A stretch of 64,000 nt of DNA. Source: Sipunculus nudus. Taxonomy: Eukaryota > Annelida > Sipuncula > Golfingiida > Sipunculidae. This document shows positions 9,397-22,214 of the stretch, piece after piece. Below the pieces are notes generated by a model, which was not told the DNA's origin, searched no databases, and saw only the letters and a program-made list of their open reading frames with translations. A program made the position numbers and the translations under genes. The stretch covers positions 66,220,159-66,284,158 of the forward strand of contig CM049313.1 of assembly GCA_026874595.1 (NCBI GenBank), read 5' to 3'. How positions within the stretch are numbered: position 1 is the first letter of the stretch; each line of letters begins with the position of its first letter.

Positions 9397-12145
9397 TGAT
9401 CTGTGGTATTTATGTTGTTGTGATTTTTTTAAAAATAATTTATTGAGGCAAACGCGTCCTATTTATAATGCAGAAACTTATCAATCCTCACGTGACAGTC
9501 TTCTTCTCTCTTATTTGGGAGGGGCGGTGTCAAAGCTTTTTTCAGATCATGTGTTTCAGGTTTACCTGGGCCAGCTAATCCTGGTAATGACACGTGTACT
9601 GATACGTCACTAATTTTATCCGAGGAAAAGCCGTTTTATTGACCAGGCTGTTATTTGCACTGATCTAGTGGCGTAGCCACACAAGTCCCCGATAAAGGAA
9701 CAAATGGTCGCCAGAGGATTTTCATATTCAACCATCCCCTCACTATTCTAAAAATTCTGAACAAACCTAAATTTAAAGTTTTCAGGCTTTGATCTGTTTC
9801 AGTTTGTGATGAGAGCACAACTGTCTCCGCTCCAAGGTGTTAACAGAAACAATAAACACACTCGGCTGTTGAGATGGCACTATAATGTCCTGTAAGTTTT
9901 GTATTAATTAGACGAACTTTAAGCGTTTGTCAGACTTATCTCCTTGTTATACTTTCAGGTGAACTATTCAATTGTCTTTTTTCTTATTCAGGCGTTGATC
10001 TTGTTTAGGTCCACTCCTACCATGAGGATTATAGAAACTCTTAAATTATATGACACTATCCACAAGGAAAAGATGCCATTTATATTAAATTCCATTTAAG
10101 TGTAGACAGATTAAGTGGATACTTGTCTCTTTGACACGTGCTGTTGTGAGCTTATTTCTATGGTTATAATTCCATTGTTGTAGTAAATATTCTCGTTGTT
10201 TAAAACAACATATTGTCTCGGAGAGCATTTTTGTATCTCGTATTTTTTACCAAAGGGTAAAATATTGGAAATTTAAAATTTACCAAAAACTATTTTTTAT
10301 ATTTTGTTTCTAATCAGTTCCGAAGAGCAGACTGCAGTGAAGGACTAAGGAATGAGTCTTATAAATCAGAGTGAACTTAAACATAAATTTAAAACAACAA
10401 TATCATAGAAAAACACTCAATTTTGAGTAAAAATGTTTCCAGTCCGTAGTGCATCTAATGATGGTCAACGCAATTGAACACATGCACAAAGAAATACACT
10501 TCTTCCTTTCAATAAATTTATGTTCTGAATGTTTGTTAAATGTCATTTATATTCTAAATGTGTATGTCAGGTTGGCAACCTATGGCACTTAATATGTCGC
10601 TTGGCCACAAAGCCCAACAGAGGGTTGTAAAATATAATTTCTGTAATGACGTTAAACATCTGTTATCAAGCATGTACTCCTTTTTGTGATAAAATGTGTT
10701 TTAATATTTACGTTTTGGTGAATAAGCACACAATGTCAATGGGCACACACTGGTATATCTATAACAGGGAATGTTAAATGCCAACTGTTTGATATATTAT
10801 AATTTGCATGATGTTGATTTATCCTACACACGGGTGTTCTTAAGGAGGAAACCGGTGGCGTGTCGATGTGTTTTAAGATAAGGTGACCAACTGGTTACCC
10901 CCTAGTGATCATTTTTCGAAGAGGTAGGCGCCGTTGCAACACATCCCGAAATGATCTCCTATAGGAAAGGTGCAAAAAGTATGCGGTATCTCAGAAAATA
11001 AATATTAAAAATAAATAAAGTTGTCAAAAGGACATATACCATGTCCAGCTCGCTAATGGTTAAATTCCTTCTCACGGATATACACTGTAAGCAAACTAAA
11101 AGATGTCAGGATGGCCTTGTCTAATGAAAATCGAAACCGAAACAAAAGAGGTATGCGCCTGGCGGCACACAGTTAATCAGTAACTGAATACATCATTTGC
11201 TACATCCTGTCATCCTGTGGAATTTGCCGATATCCAATCATGATAATATGTACTTTTTGTCTCAGACCGTTTTGTCATGTTTCCAGGAGACCATCTGTGT
11301 GAAAGGTAAGGAACTGAGGTGGAGTAGTGTTTAAGTCGAGATTAACATGCAACATGGAAGAATATACATTTATGTCATTATTATTATTAAAAATGGTTTC
11401 TGGTACGGACTAAAAACCCGATGTCGGATGTCAGAAGCCAAGCCAGATGCCAATCTCGGTTGCCATAACCTATAAACCTGCCATCAAGAGTATAAAAAAC
11501 ATATGTGTATTTTTTTCATTTTTATTAATTCATTAGAAGGTACAGACATGCATACGTGTAGCAAATTAAATTATGTTAATCTTCCTTCTACTCTATATTA
11601 ACAATAACAATAAAATTATATATAGGGACGGATTAAGGAGGTGGCTGACATGACTGCAGATAGTGGATAATTGACAATGGTTGTATACTTAATTTTTTTC
11701 TTCTGTGTATTATATTAAAACGAAAATATATTAAAATGGTTATTTTATCAAACATGTTAATGGCATCTACGCAATAAATTAATTAAGCTAAAAATGAAAT
11801 TTCTTTGAATAATATATATGTAAATTATGAGTCAACTTCTTTGTGTCAGGGATAGGTCAATCAATAAAGATAAGTATTGTAAATGTAGAACAGTGATTTA
11901 TTGGCATATTATTAAATCTAATACACATGTAAACATGTGTCGACATCCTCATAAATAAATTACACTGACTATATACAAATATGCTTTAAACTCCTGTTAG
12001 ATGGTGTTTTCAGGTATTTTATGTCATCCGAGATTGAAATCCGAACCAAAGAACCAAAAAGGCATAGAGCTTATTGTTAATAAAAAATCAAATACTATTG
12101 TTGAATTTACTGTTCTGTAATTCACGTCAGTCATGAGGTAATCGC
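9397..12145. other. long unassigned stretch
   Basis: About 2.7 kb of AT-rich DNA with no gene recognised. One hAT-like motif AGTGGCGTAGCC lies at about 9667, without a partner end. Confidence 0.45.
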
Positions 12146-12600
12146 TCGGACTCGGGTTCACTTTTATTTTCAGGGACTCGGATTTGGACTAGGGGGGGTG
12201 GGGAGTCTGGACTCAGACTTGTACTCGGATTCAGGTGCAACGATCGAGAATCAAACCAAGTTTACCTCGAGTGCAGTGGGAAAAAATCTGCCACATACAT
12301 CAGGATGAGCTGTACACCCTTACATTTTCTTCTGGTAACTAAATATTTCAACAAAAATTACAGACAAATTATAGTTACTGAATGTGATATTTGCTATCAG
12401 GACTAGTTCTTATATTCAGAAAAGCAAATAAGTTTTTTTTTACCAAAACGAAACCATCGTTCAAACAATAAAATTTATAACTAAAAAAGTTATTAAAAAA
12501 ACAGTTATTTAAATTGATCAAGTCTCGGACCTCGACTCGCCTGGCCTGGACTCGGGCATACATTCGGATTGGATGGTGTAGACTCGACTTCAGTATTGCT
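12146..12600. repeat. GACTCGG/GACTTGG-rich dispersed repeat
   Basis: Many irregular copies of GGACTCGG, GACTCGGATT and GGACTCG on the plus strand at 12146-12265 and again at 12520-12600, separated by AT-rich DNA. Related stretches occur at 27825-27980 and 53970-54095, the last two with similar 3' borders (GACTTGACT then ACTG-AGC). No reading frame. Confidence 0.5.
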
Positions 12601-13228
12601 CAACATTTATATTGAAATAAAGAAAAATGACTTTAGGCTGACGACTGTGAGCCATACGTAATTGTATGTAACACGTTATAACTAAATAAAATGACAAGTT
12701 TATTTAAACGGTGGTTTTTGACCGTACGTGATAAATAGTATATAAAGTGGCAAATTAAATTTCTCGCCAATTTACTGAAACGCGTGACAGGGTTTATGTT
12801 TTACATACGCCAGCTTCCCTGAATTTTATAGATTCCTAATCATATTACTATTTGCTTTTATATGATATAACAGGAATAAATTTTTGTTTTCTTTACAAGC
12901 ACACCATTCTTAAAGAAACAATCTGTCATGGGATCAATATAGATTCCAATCTTGCTTCCAGTTTGAAAAACTACTTACTGTGCAAGGTGTCAGGACCGCA
13001 CATTAAAGGCAAAAAGCTAATCACTGGTGGAACAAACAGACACGCACACAAATCTGTCTCCTGGTCCCGGTAGACCATGATCCATCACTCCTTACCAAGT
13101 CCGGTGAAAATTCAATCTTATATAATCCCACTCTACCGATACCTGCTTTAAACTTTGAATTTAAATATTAATGATGCCGATTTATATTGGTCTTTCAAAC
13201 ACAAGCGAAATAAGTTAACCTCTAAAGG

Positions 13229-13790
13229 CACATTATTAGCTCATCTTAACGTTCGCAGCTTACTCCGAAAATTACATAAGGTTCGTTTAATTTCATCTCG
13301 GTAAAAACCGCATGTTTTTACTATTACTGAGTCGTGGCTAAAAAAATATAAATGTCTCTGAAATTAGTATTGATAAATATACTCTTTTTAGATTTTATAG
13401 AAACCGCAGAGGCGCAGGTGTCATCACCTATGCATTAAATTATTTTTAACCTAAAGCGTGTTTTCTTTAAATCCAACGATACTGAATGTGTATGGGTAAC
13501 TATAAATAACGGGGTGAAAGCTTTTTTCATTTGCTCCGTGTGTCGACCATCTAGTGCTAACATACATTTCATTGATAAACTGTTAAATATTGTTGGCCAA
13601 GCGGTAAGTTGTTATAAGCATGTTATCTTATTAGGAGAGTTTAATATTGAATAAATGTGTCCTGAGAAGATTAATGCCAGCAAAATAGATTTGTTTGAGA
13701 AAATATTCGGTCTTCATCAAATCATAACAAAACCAACTAGAATAAGTCTGAATAATTCAAATTCAAGAGGCATTTGGAAAGCCTTAAAAC
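13229..13790 (+). pseudogene. LINE apurinic-like endonuclease remnant
   Basis: Frames conceptually give LLAHLNVRSLLRKL (start of the endonuclease fold), ITESWL at 13323-13340 (the conserved Glu-containing metal-site motif) and ILLGEFNIE at about 13625-13651 where functional enzymes have GDFN; the catalytic Asp is replaced by Glu. The frame is interrupted several times by stops and shifts, so the enzyme is dead. Its role in a live element would be nicking target DNA to prime reverse transcription. Confidence 0.65.
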
Positions 13791-13999
13791 AGATAATACC
13801 GTCCAAATCGTGAAATAATTACACTACATCCGACAATAATCCTGATATATTCAATGATTTTTCAGTATTGTTGAAGCACACATCAGTAACAAATTTTTAA
13901 ATACCAACCCTACTGGCAGTGTACACATGGTTAATACCAATGGATCTCTTAAGAATCTTCAAAAAACTTTGCATTTTCCTAGTGTATCAACTAATTTTG

Positions 14000-15480
14000 T
14001 TATTTCTCAATTATTAAAAATCAAGCCTCCTGTCAGTGTCGACATTCTTGGCATGTCGGGGTGTTTTCCTTAAAATAGCCGCTCCATTCATTGCACCTAG
14101 TCTTGCGTATTTGTTTAATCTTTCTCTTCAAAGTTGCGAAATTCCTGATGACTGGAAAACTGCAAAGATCATTCATATATATATAAAAGTGCAGATGCCA
14201 AGGCCAAGAGTGACCCAAACAATTATCGACCAATTTTATTATTGGTCATATACCTAAAATATTAGAAACATTCGTCAAGTATAACTTAATCTCGTTTTTC
14301 CATGAAAATCTAATATTCTCGGATTAACAGTTTGCTTATCTTGCAAACAGATCTGCACCTCTAGCATTACACGCCATTGTTGATGAATGTCTAATAAATA
14401 TTAACAAGAATAAGATTACAGCAGCCTACTTTTTAGACAGAAAAAAAGGAATTTGATAGCATAAATCATTCCATTTTATTACGTTAATTGAAACAATACG
14501 GCATTAAAAATACTGAACTCATTTGGTTTAATAATTATTTAACTAAAAGACGACAGTCAGTTTACGCGAATGGTGTACTCTCTAAAGAGTGTGTTTTGGA
14601 TAAAGAAACTTCAGAAGGCACAGTGCTAGGACCAGTTTTGTTCCATGTGTACATTTAGGACTTAACAAAATACTTAAACGAAAATTGTATGATCTATGCT
14701 GATGATTTCTCATTGTATATGTCCTCAGATTCACCTGTTACAGCGTTAATCCAACTTCGAAAAACAAATTGATATCAATCTTAAATATTTCAGGATAACC
14801 GACTTCGTACAAACCCTGTGAAATCTACAGTAGTATTATTTGACAATAGAAAATACGATCTACCAATCATAGGATCGTTAAAAATGATGTTATATTACAT
14901 CCTGTGGAGAGCGAAAAATTATTTGGTGTCATCATCGACTCCAAGCTGACGTGGAAAGAACATATGAAACATTTGTGTGAAAAATTAAAATCTAAATTAG
15001 GACTACAATTCCGGCTTAGTAAAATAATTCGAACTTCCAGTTTAAATACAATATATTTGCTCTTTTTCAAAGCCACATTGATTACTGTATATCTTTTTGG
15101 GGCAATTGTTTCAAATCGTATTTCAGTCGAATCCAAAAACTACTGAATAAGGTTGCACGCATTGTAACAAAACATTTTGATAGCAACATATCGTCTGCGT
15201 GTCCAATTAACAAGCTAGGTTGGATGATTGAGGAGTAAAGGTGTCGCTACTTTATGTGTGTACTTGTATATAAATGTTTGTCTGAAGACGTACCTGAATA
15301 TTTTAAAAATGCCCTTATTATCAAGAGATTCCATGCATAACTAGATCTTCTGCTAACCTAAATTTAACCTTTCCTATGCCCAGAAGTGAATGTTTAAAGT
15401 CCAGTTTTTGTTTCACTGGCCCCTTTCTTTGGAATCACCTGCTTTTTAGTTTAAGACCGCCTTAAATAGCGATAGTTTTA
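14000..15480 (+). pseudogene. LINE reverse transcriptase remnant
   Basis: Recognisable pieces in several frames: IPDDWKTAKI (about 14140), the SINHSILLR-type palm entry, SEGTVLGPVLF (about 14608) corresponding to the QGSVLGPLLF motif, and an intact catalytic YADD at 14695-14706. Further on FGVIIDSKLTWKEH (about 14923) and PMPRSECLKSSFCFTGPFLWN (cut short) mark thumb and C-terminus. The longest uninterrupted piece is 80 codons (14904-15146). Many stops and frameshifts. A functional enzyme would be about 900-1000 residues, so this is a relic. Confidence 0.75.
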
Positions 15481-16213
15481 AGTACTTGTACTAAAGTTCG
15501 ATACAGAACATTTTATAATTATATGTATTCTTACCTGATATTTGCCGTTTAATTAGATTTCTCGTAATTTAAATATGTGCTATATTGTTTTAGTTTATAG
15601 CCAATGAGTTCACCGTTATCCAGATTTGTATTTTCGTTTATGTGTTAATGTTTAGTTTTTATTATTCCTATCCCTGTCTTGTATCATATCAGCTTATTTT
15701 CAAGTCAGCCTCGGATAGTGAAAACATTATCGTCGCCACCTTACGTTTTATAATTAGCTGTGTACTTATACATATATCTGCTACATATTTTGCTTGCCCT
15801 TGTCTTAGGGATCAGTTGTCACTTAGGTGGATTTCTGACATTTATAAAGACTTCTTAAGCCCTTATACGGAGTTTAATGTAGCAGAACATTTTATAATTT
15901 ATATAAACTTACCTTATATTTGCTATTGTCATATTCTCGTTTGCATAGTGTTGTATATGTTTTAATTAATATCCTAGAGTGTACAATTATATTAGACTTC
16001 TATGTAGGTATTCGCGTACTATTTATGTATTTATCTTCATGCTATATGTTCAGCATTTAACCTTTTTTTTACATAAATTTTACTTAATTATAAACTTTTA
16101 TGTGTACTTTACAAATGAAATGTTAACCTGACCCAGGACCCTATTGCAAATCAGCATATTGTACTGAATAGGCCATCCTGGTAAAATATCTTTGAAATAA
16201 AATAAAATAAATA

Positions 16214-16675
16214 TCAAATTGGGTGAAACTATTAGGTCACCATGACAGCGTCTGTACTTTTAATATTTGCTCTTATAATAGTTATCTAGATTTCAGTTAT
16301 AATGCCGAACTCTGATGATCAGTAAGACCTTTTAGACACAACAACCGTATGCCTCTTCTGTTATTGCACTCGATTAACTACATACCCTCGCTATTTCCTA
16401 TAAGGACGGATGTACAATATGATTGTGTGTAATAATCTTAATTATCGTTAATTAGGATAGCTATTTTGGCCAACGACTTGCAACCTTTTGGTACCCAACT
16501 AACAGATTAAAGACTCATGGTCCGGATGTCTGGGTTGACATAGTAACCAAACAGGAACTGATTTATGATATATGTTTCATGGCACTTCAATTTTACTTGA
16601 TAATAAAAACTATTAATTTCACTTGTAAAATCTCGGTACCATTATTTGCTCACTGGATGCCGTCATTTGCCGTAG
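16214..16675. other. unassigned stretch
   Basis: Nothing recognised between the LINE tail and the candidate exon. Confidence 0.4.
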
Positions 16676-16813
16676 ATAAAGGTGAAGGTCGCCAAGTGGG
16701 ACAAATGGTGTTACTCCAACAAGCCCGATTTCGCCACTGGTAAATACCACTGGGACAACGCGTCGAACGAAGCTTTCCAATTGTCATTGTACGTTTTACC
16801 TTTATGCGGATAA
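16676..16813 (+). CDS. candidate exon of unknown gene (unrecognised)
   Basis: A GC-richer island in AT-rich surroundings. After an acceptor-like TTTGCCGTAG the frame reads KVAKWDKWCYSNKPDFATG and continues KYHWDNASNEAF to a stop at 16811, 45 codons. The aromatic and charged composition looks coding, unlike the low-complexity frames elsewhere. A possible donor CTG|GTAAAT inside (exon end 16739) would shorten it to 64 nt. I do not recognise the family and find no partner exons. Could equally be a chance frame or a decayed gene fragment. Confidence 0.3.
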   Translation: MKVKVAKWDKWCYSNKPDFATGKYHWDNASNEAFQLSLYVLPLCG

Positions 16814-16904
16814 TTCCTGTGATATTGACTATCTTACCCTTTTATCCGGAAGGACCAGTGGATTTGATGCTTTGTAAATAAAAATATCATAGGATCAATG
16901 AAAT

Positions 16905-17011
16905 AGAGTTCAACCAGTACGGATTAAACATAGAATGCTAAAAACGGCCCTGCGAGGGTGTCACAACACGAGTAACGCCCGTGCCACAGAATAAAAAGAG
17001 CACCTGTAACA
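16905..17011 (-). repeat. 5' LTR fragment of the Gmr1-like Gypsy family
   Basis: Read on the minus strand from 17011: TGTTACAGGTGCTCTTTTTA, then GGCACGGGCG and GTTTAATCCGTACTGGTTGA (cut), matching the first about 110 bp of the LTRs at 29095 and 35838. It breaks off after the GTTGAACTCT block. Confidence 0.75.
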
Positions 17012-17350
17012 CATAAAAGGATCAACAGTTTAATGTAAAATATATTTGAAGGTGGTGCCACTCAAATGTAGCTACGTAACTCATATGTTGCCACGACTCG
17101 GAAATGCCCATTTTCTGTTGTCTTAATTGAACTGTCGGGAAACATGTCAAGTGTGTCCTTAGGGAGTCGTTTCCTTATTTTCCTTAATATCCATAGAATA
17201 TTGTAATTATTTTTGGCATAGGGACCATCGCAGAAACTACGCCTGCGTATAGAGTTCGCCTGCTAAAAAACCCTGCCAGGATTGGAAAATTTACCCCGGA
17301 AAATTTGCCGGCGATTTCAGCGCATGAACTGTTAAAATGCTAGTATATAT

Positions 17351-17812
17351 TGTTACAGGTGTCTCTTTTATTGTATGCAGCAGTCTTACATGTGTATGTG
17401 CAGCGCTAGCATTGTCCGTTGCTATGGCGGCATAGCCCGGCCCACGCGTTGGGTCTGACGTTTAAACACAGTGGTCATGCTAGTCTGGGGCTTTCTCGCC
17501 TGGCCGAGCCGGCCCGGCCCACGTGTGAACCCTGATGTGAAGAAACACAGCGTTCGTTGTTCTAGATGTTTCCTGTAACGTGTGTTTTATTGGGTTCGTT
17601 AGATTGTTCGGGAAATGGAAACATCTCGGCTTGAGGTGAAAAAGTTATAAATGAGTGGCTGTGTTTTAGAGCAGGTAGAGAGGAGAGAAAAATTCCAGCG
17701 GACACAGATGAGTGTGTGTCAGTTTGTGGACCTTTGCCGATAATTACGGCAGTTATAGTTTTTCTTCTAAATTTGTGACGGATCTTATATAGTCTTCAGT
17801 TTGCTTTCTTTC
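17351..17812 (+). repeat. truncated LTR, variant subfamily of the Gmr1-like family
   Basis: Starts TGTTACAGGTGTCTCTTTTA and follows the sequence of the split minus-strand LTR (37275 to 36644): GCAGCGCTAGC, GCATAGCCCGGCCCACGCGT, GTCATGCTAGTCTGGGGCTT, GCGGCAATT-like block, GTGACGGATCT. Homology stops near 17812, so about 40 percent of the 3' side is missing. TATAAATGAG at about 17647 is the position-equivalent TATA box. Confidence 0.75.
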
Positions 17813-18396
17813 CCACACTCTCGCAATGGCAAAGCAGTCTGTTAATTATAATATTAATTTATAATAGAATATAAACAATTAAAACATAACAGTCATATTT
17901 GGATTAAATTAATTCCTTGGTTTGGTTTTAAATATCGAACAGTAAAAGACAGTACCCATACAGAATGACTTTCATTAATATCCGTCAAATGAGCTTCCCC
18001 CTTTTTTGTTCAGTTATGTTTGAGTTCATGTAGTAGAGATAAAGAAGACTTGTTTCATGGTTTATATGGTCGTCATATTTCCTAATGATTCCCTTGTTTT
18101 ATTTCCCTTTAACTTAAATAGTCGTATTAACGTTGATCTTACTAAATGGAAGGCCTAGCTTCTTGCCATCAGGACGTTACATATTTACATCACAGCATTT
18201 CTAAGGCAGGCGGATATAGTCATGGTTACAAAGTATTAGGTGATATCCTTTATATAATCAACGTACTAAATGACCTTTAACATAACACTAATCTTTTAGT
18301 TCTTTATGTAGCGGCAATTCTACCAGAACTTTAATACATCTTTGATCCTTTAAAAACATCCTGATTTCGACGATGGTTGCTTCCCCTTTACATTAC
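17813..18396. other. unassigned stretch
   Basis: Nothing recognised. Confidence 0.4.
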
Positions 18397-19507
18397 CAGG
18401 GGCGTATTCATAGGGGGGCGCAAAGGGGCGCGCGCCCCCCTAAAATTCTGCTAACACCTGTACCAGTCAGCTACTGGCAAGTGTTATGTTTGTTAACTCA
18501 AATTTATTTTATGTTATTTTAATTGAGTATGCACACACATAGATATAAAATCTGGCATTTTTAGTAAAAGAAAATATTTTCATGTTTCTCTATGCGCGGT
18601 TATGGTAATGTTATTCACATATGGAAAGAAAGAAGAAAAACAAGAAAGATCTGTAATGTAAATGTAAATATATATATATATCTTATATAATAATGTATAT
18701 TTATTATCAGTTCTAAAGGTTCCTATATTGACCTAAAGAGAAACTAGTTTTTTGGGTTTTTTTTTAAATTTTGTGAAGAAAGAACAAAAGCTTAGCAAGA
18801 TATTGTTCATAATGTAAATGTAAAGAGTTTCAGACTTTTAAAATTTCTAAAATAAATCTAAACAGTAAAGGGATCATATACTTACACATTTCTCTCATGT
18901 TTTTTACTGTCTCTCTTTTCTATTTTGCTTGTGTGCAGAAGTGAAGTCTCCACACCCTGTGATTGTTCTGTAACATGATGGTGGATGGCCAAAAACTGTT
19001 TAACAATCCATACAAGCTATTTGTACTTTCACTAGATGCTTGCTATGCCTCATTTTTAAAATTTACCCTGGAATACACCAAGAGACTATATATGAAAGCT
19101 TCCGATTTCTTGATTCTGGGGTAATTAAAATCACCTTAAATACCCAGCTACTGTAACCGGAGCTAGATGGCCAGGCTATATGTCAGAAAGTTGAATTTTC
19201 AATAATACTATAAATTTGAAAATTGTATGCAAATAACAGTCAATGAGTATTTTTCACTTCTAATATTTCTTGTGTTTAACTACTTTAATTACCTAAGGTC
19301 AGACAATCTTTATTTCGTTTTAACTCCAATCGGCTATAGTTCGAACTTAATTTTGCAAAAATAATTTATCTACGAAAACATATATTATGGAATTCATTAT
19401 CAGTAGGAGAAAATTTAACAGCCACGCAGTGTGTTCAAACAAGTTTAAATATGCTTGCTTCCTAATAATAGGGCTTTGTGGAATATCAATATAATTTAGA
19501 AAAAAGA

Positions 19508-19561
<54 letters not shown>

Positions 19562-19649
19562 TATGACATGTCTAAAAGACGCAGAAAAGCCCCCTTTCCC
19601 GACTTTAGAGCTGCGCCCCCTCTATTTTCAAATCCTAGATACGCCACTG
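18397..19649. mobile_element. hAT-like non-autonomous DNA transposon
   Basis: Left end CAGGGGCGTATTCATAGGGG at 18397; right end, on the minus strand from 19649, CAGTGGCGTATCTAGGATTT. The terminal 11 bp match with one difference, and both ends carry G-rich/GGGGCGC blocks just inside. The 1.25-kb interior is AT-rich, non-coding and holds an (AT)n microsatellite. No clean 8-bp target duplication is visible (TACATTAC against ATAACCAT), so the superfamily call rests on the termini and their likeness to the well-bounded element at 61738-62205. Confidence 0.55.
19515..19563. repeat. (AT)n microsatellite
   Basis: Uninterrupted AT dinucleotides for about 40 bp, then a CATATATA variant. Confidence 0.95.
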
Positions 19650-21529
19650 ATAACCATTAGGTCTTTATTGTGGTGTTAATGAATATAATTAACGTAAATA
19701 AGGGTAGAGGTTAAAGTGTTTTTCACGATGCTCCGAGTTATGTCCTGTGAATCAAAATTGTAAATGATCACTTCTTGAACCAAATATTATCGTTACAAGC
19801 ATATAAAATAAATAACATCATACGCATAATATGATTCATATTTTCATTCGCAATAAATGTAAATTAAAGTTTTTTGTTGTTGAATAATTGTCAAGCGTCC
19901 GACCATAATGGCCAAGAATTTTGAACTCTATTTATATTGACACATTTATCGCAAAATATATAATATATATATCAAAATATAATTTTAAATATCATGATGT
20001 CGGTCTTCTCCTCATTCGTTGCCCATAACAACCAAGACATTTTTATAGCATACTGATCTGTATTGCAATATAGATGGATCAAACAGAATAATCTGGTTTG
20101 AAATATTGGCTGTTTTTCCAAATTCATTATAACATAATTTTTTTAATTCTTGATCAGCATTTCAAAGCAAGTATTGATACAGTGAGAGGTTTATGCCGCA
20201 ATTTCTGTCGTCAGGAAGATAAGTTGTTGTTCAAATAAATACCTTTAAATATGAGAAATTCCAACGTCACCGCTATTATTACCCGTGTAAAACGAAATGG
20301 CTACTAACCTGTCTTCTAAGATCTCGTTTAGTTTCTACATAAGGTTAACCTACAGAGAGCTTCATGGGCAATGGCACCAGCTTTCATTTCACGTTTGTGT
20401 GCCTACAAAGAGAGACCTAACAACGTGTTATATGAGGTAAATTTATGCAGAGTTGCTCCTGGGTTCATGATGTATTAAAACAAGTTTTCAACCCTAGACC
20501 GACCATCCGTGACTTAACCCTGACTGCTGCATGGCTGACTTGCGATTAGTCATCTGTGAAATCCCCCCGCCCCCGTCATCCGACTTTGATGGTTAAGTTG
20601 AGGTTAAACTAACCAGACCCTAAAAAATTATAGCATAAAAATTATTGAAAAAAACATGAATATCAGTCCAGTTTTCTATTTCATAATTTATCTGCAACAA
20701 TTTAGAAACAGAGATATATCCCGGGGATATTCTGAATCTGAAGGTGAATGTAGGTCTCTTGTAGGTGAATTCAGTACGCAGATGATAGAGGAGCGTCAAT
20801 ACGGGGTTGGGGTGAGGTGGGAGTATATAGTTGCTCCGATTACCCTCCCACGCCTGCGAGTCACCCCTAACCCTTGAATATAATTTACACCACCGTACGG
20901 AATGATATCTGAGAGCCTGTCACTGTGCAGTAACTGACCTTGTGAGGTGAAAAGTGTGGTGACAGGCAACTGTACTATCAATACAATGTATCCACGTGTA
21001 GTTAAAAGTGCCCCTACGTAACGAGATATGATTCCCAGCTTGTATAACTATTTATATAAGATCATTGGTCTTTCTCGATCATAATCGATTATAATCGATT
21101 GCATTCTACATAATTCGTCACTTGTATGCACATCCATGGAAGTCATATTATTCCGACAAAATATTCGTATTCTGTCAGAGATATTTGAAAGACGACACAA
21201 AACAGGAATAGCATTAAAACTTAACCTTGTGCAACGAATAAGTGTGAACAGCTCAGCCGTTACCTTAACCTTTAAGCGCAATACCAGACAGGATTTATTT
21301 GCTCAGTATTTTAGGTATACTGCGGTTGCCTTGGGAGAATCCGGACTGAATCAAGGTGTCTCTTATCGGAACAGTGAGCCCGTATCTCGGCGTAAAAATA
21401 AAACGCTCAAGGTGGCCACGTGACGCTTTTTTATGACAATATGTTTGAGAGTTTAATTACCGGTATATGTTCGATTAAACAGATTATGAAGCAGTGTCCA
21501 ATTAAATTGAGCTTTAGTAATATTTCAGT
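19650..21529. other. unassigned stretch
   Basis: AT-rich DNA with no gene or repeat family recognised. Short frames near 20656-20981 overlap on opposite strands and lack features. Confidence 0.45.
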
Positions 21530-21735
21530 CTAGGACGTAGCCTAGTAGGTAAGACGTTGGACTTCTGACCGGAAGGTCCCCGGTTCGAACCCTCATCGCT
21601 TCCTCCATAGTGAAATCTCGCTTGAACCTCAAAGATTCGGTCTAATGTCTTAACGACAGGTTATGACTTCTGGATTATTCTAAACCCCGTAGACATGTAA
21701 AACCTGAAATCCAGTAGGCTTAACAATAACATATC
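21530..21735 (+). mobile_element. tRNA-derived SINE, family B
   Basis: A box GTAGCCTAGTAGGTAAGAC and B box CGGTTCGAACCC at tRNA-like spacing, with TTGGACTTCTGACC where an anticodon arm would be; that arm does not pair well, so this is a SINE head and not a tRNA gene. The body (AACCTCAAAGATTC, TCTGGATT, GTAAAACCTGAAATCCAG) matches the copy at 3305-3490. Confidence 0.65.
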
Positions 21736-22214
21736 ATTTCTATTGTAGAATTCTTTCACCCTTATTCAATAGAAAGTGCCACTAACAGGCCATAGACCTA
21801 TCTTTTAAAAAAAATTAATCTAAGAGAGAAAAAAGAGCCGCCTGAATGAAAATAAGAGGCACCTTATTGAGACGGCAACTAAAGACGCCGAAGCTGCAAA
21901 CTGCAGTGTTTACGAAAAAAAAGTTTGGCTCTCAGGCACTTTTTTAGGAATCAGTGCGGTAGGGCGATTTTCTTTACCTTTTTTGTATGTTTCTATAAAA
22001 GTCATATGATCAGAGAAAAGCATAATAATAACAGAAATATTTTTCTAAACAGGTAAAGGCACAACATAACTAGAATATCAGCAGAAGCTGACAAAAGCCC
22101 TCAGCCAAAAGAACAGTGTTTAGAGATGGTAACAGTAACAAGTACTAAATATCTGTTCTCACATGGATGTATATCTGTACATGTCTCAGTTATAAATTTA
22201 AAATGGAGAGGTAT
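21736..22214. other. unassigned stretch
   Basis: Nothing recognised. Confidence 0.4.

Larger units (their letters stand above)
13000..16213 (+). mobile_element. decayed non-LTR retrotransposon (CR1/L2/Jockey-like group)
   Basis: In 5' to 3' order: possible ORF1 remnant, endonuclease N-terminus (about 13229-13790), reverse transcriptase (about 14000-15150), C-terminal region (to about 15480), a 3' UTR ending CCAGGACCCTATTGC...CATCCTGGTAAAATA and an A-rich tail of AAATA units (16189-16213). Multiple stops and frameshifts throughout. The region between endonuclease and reverse transcriptase is shortened. Clade assignment is by overall style, not by alignment. Confidence 0.75.

Noticed and set aside
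18389-19657. 8-bp target duplication around the 18.4-19.65 kb element
   Set aside because: TACATTAC and ATAACCAT do not match; only the terminal repeats support the call.
19478-19660. Short reading frame with IYIYIY run
   Set aside because: It is the translation of an (AT)n microsatellite and the end of a hAT-like element. The same applies to the frames at 62144-62528.
21530-21605. Possible tRNA-Arg(TCT) gene
   Set aside because: The anticodon-like loop CTTCTGA is there, but the anticodon stem has mismatches and the copy continues into a SINE body shared with 3305-3490.
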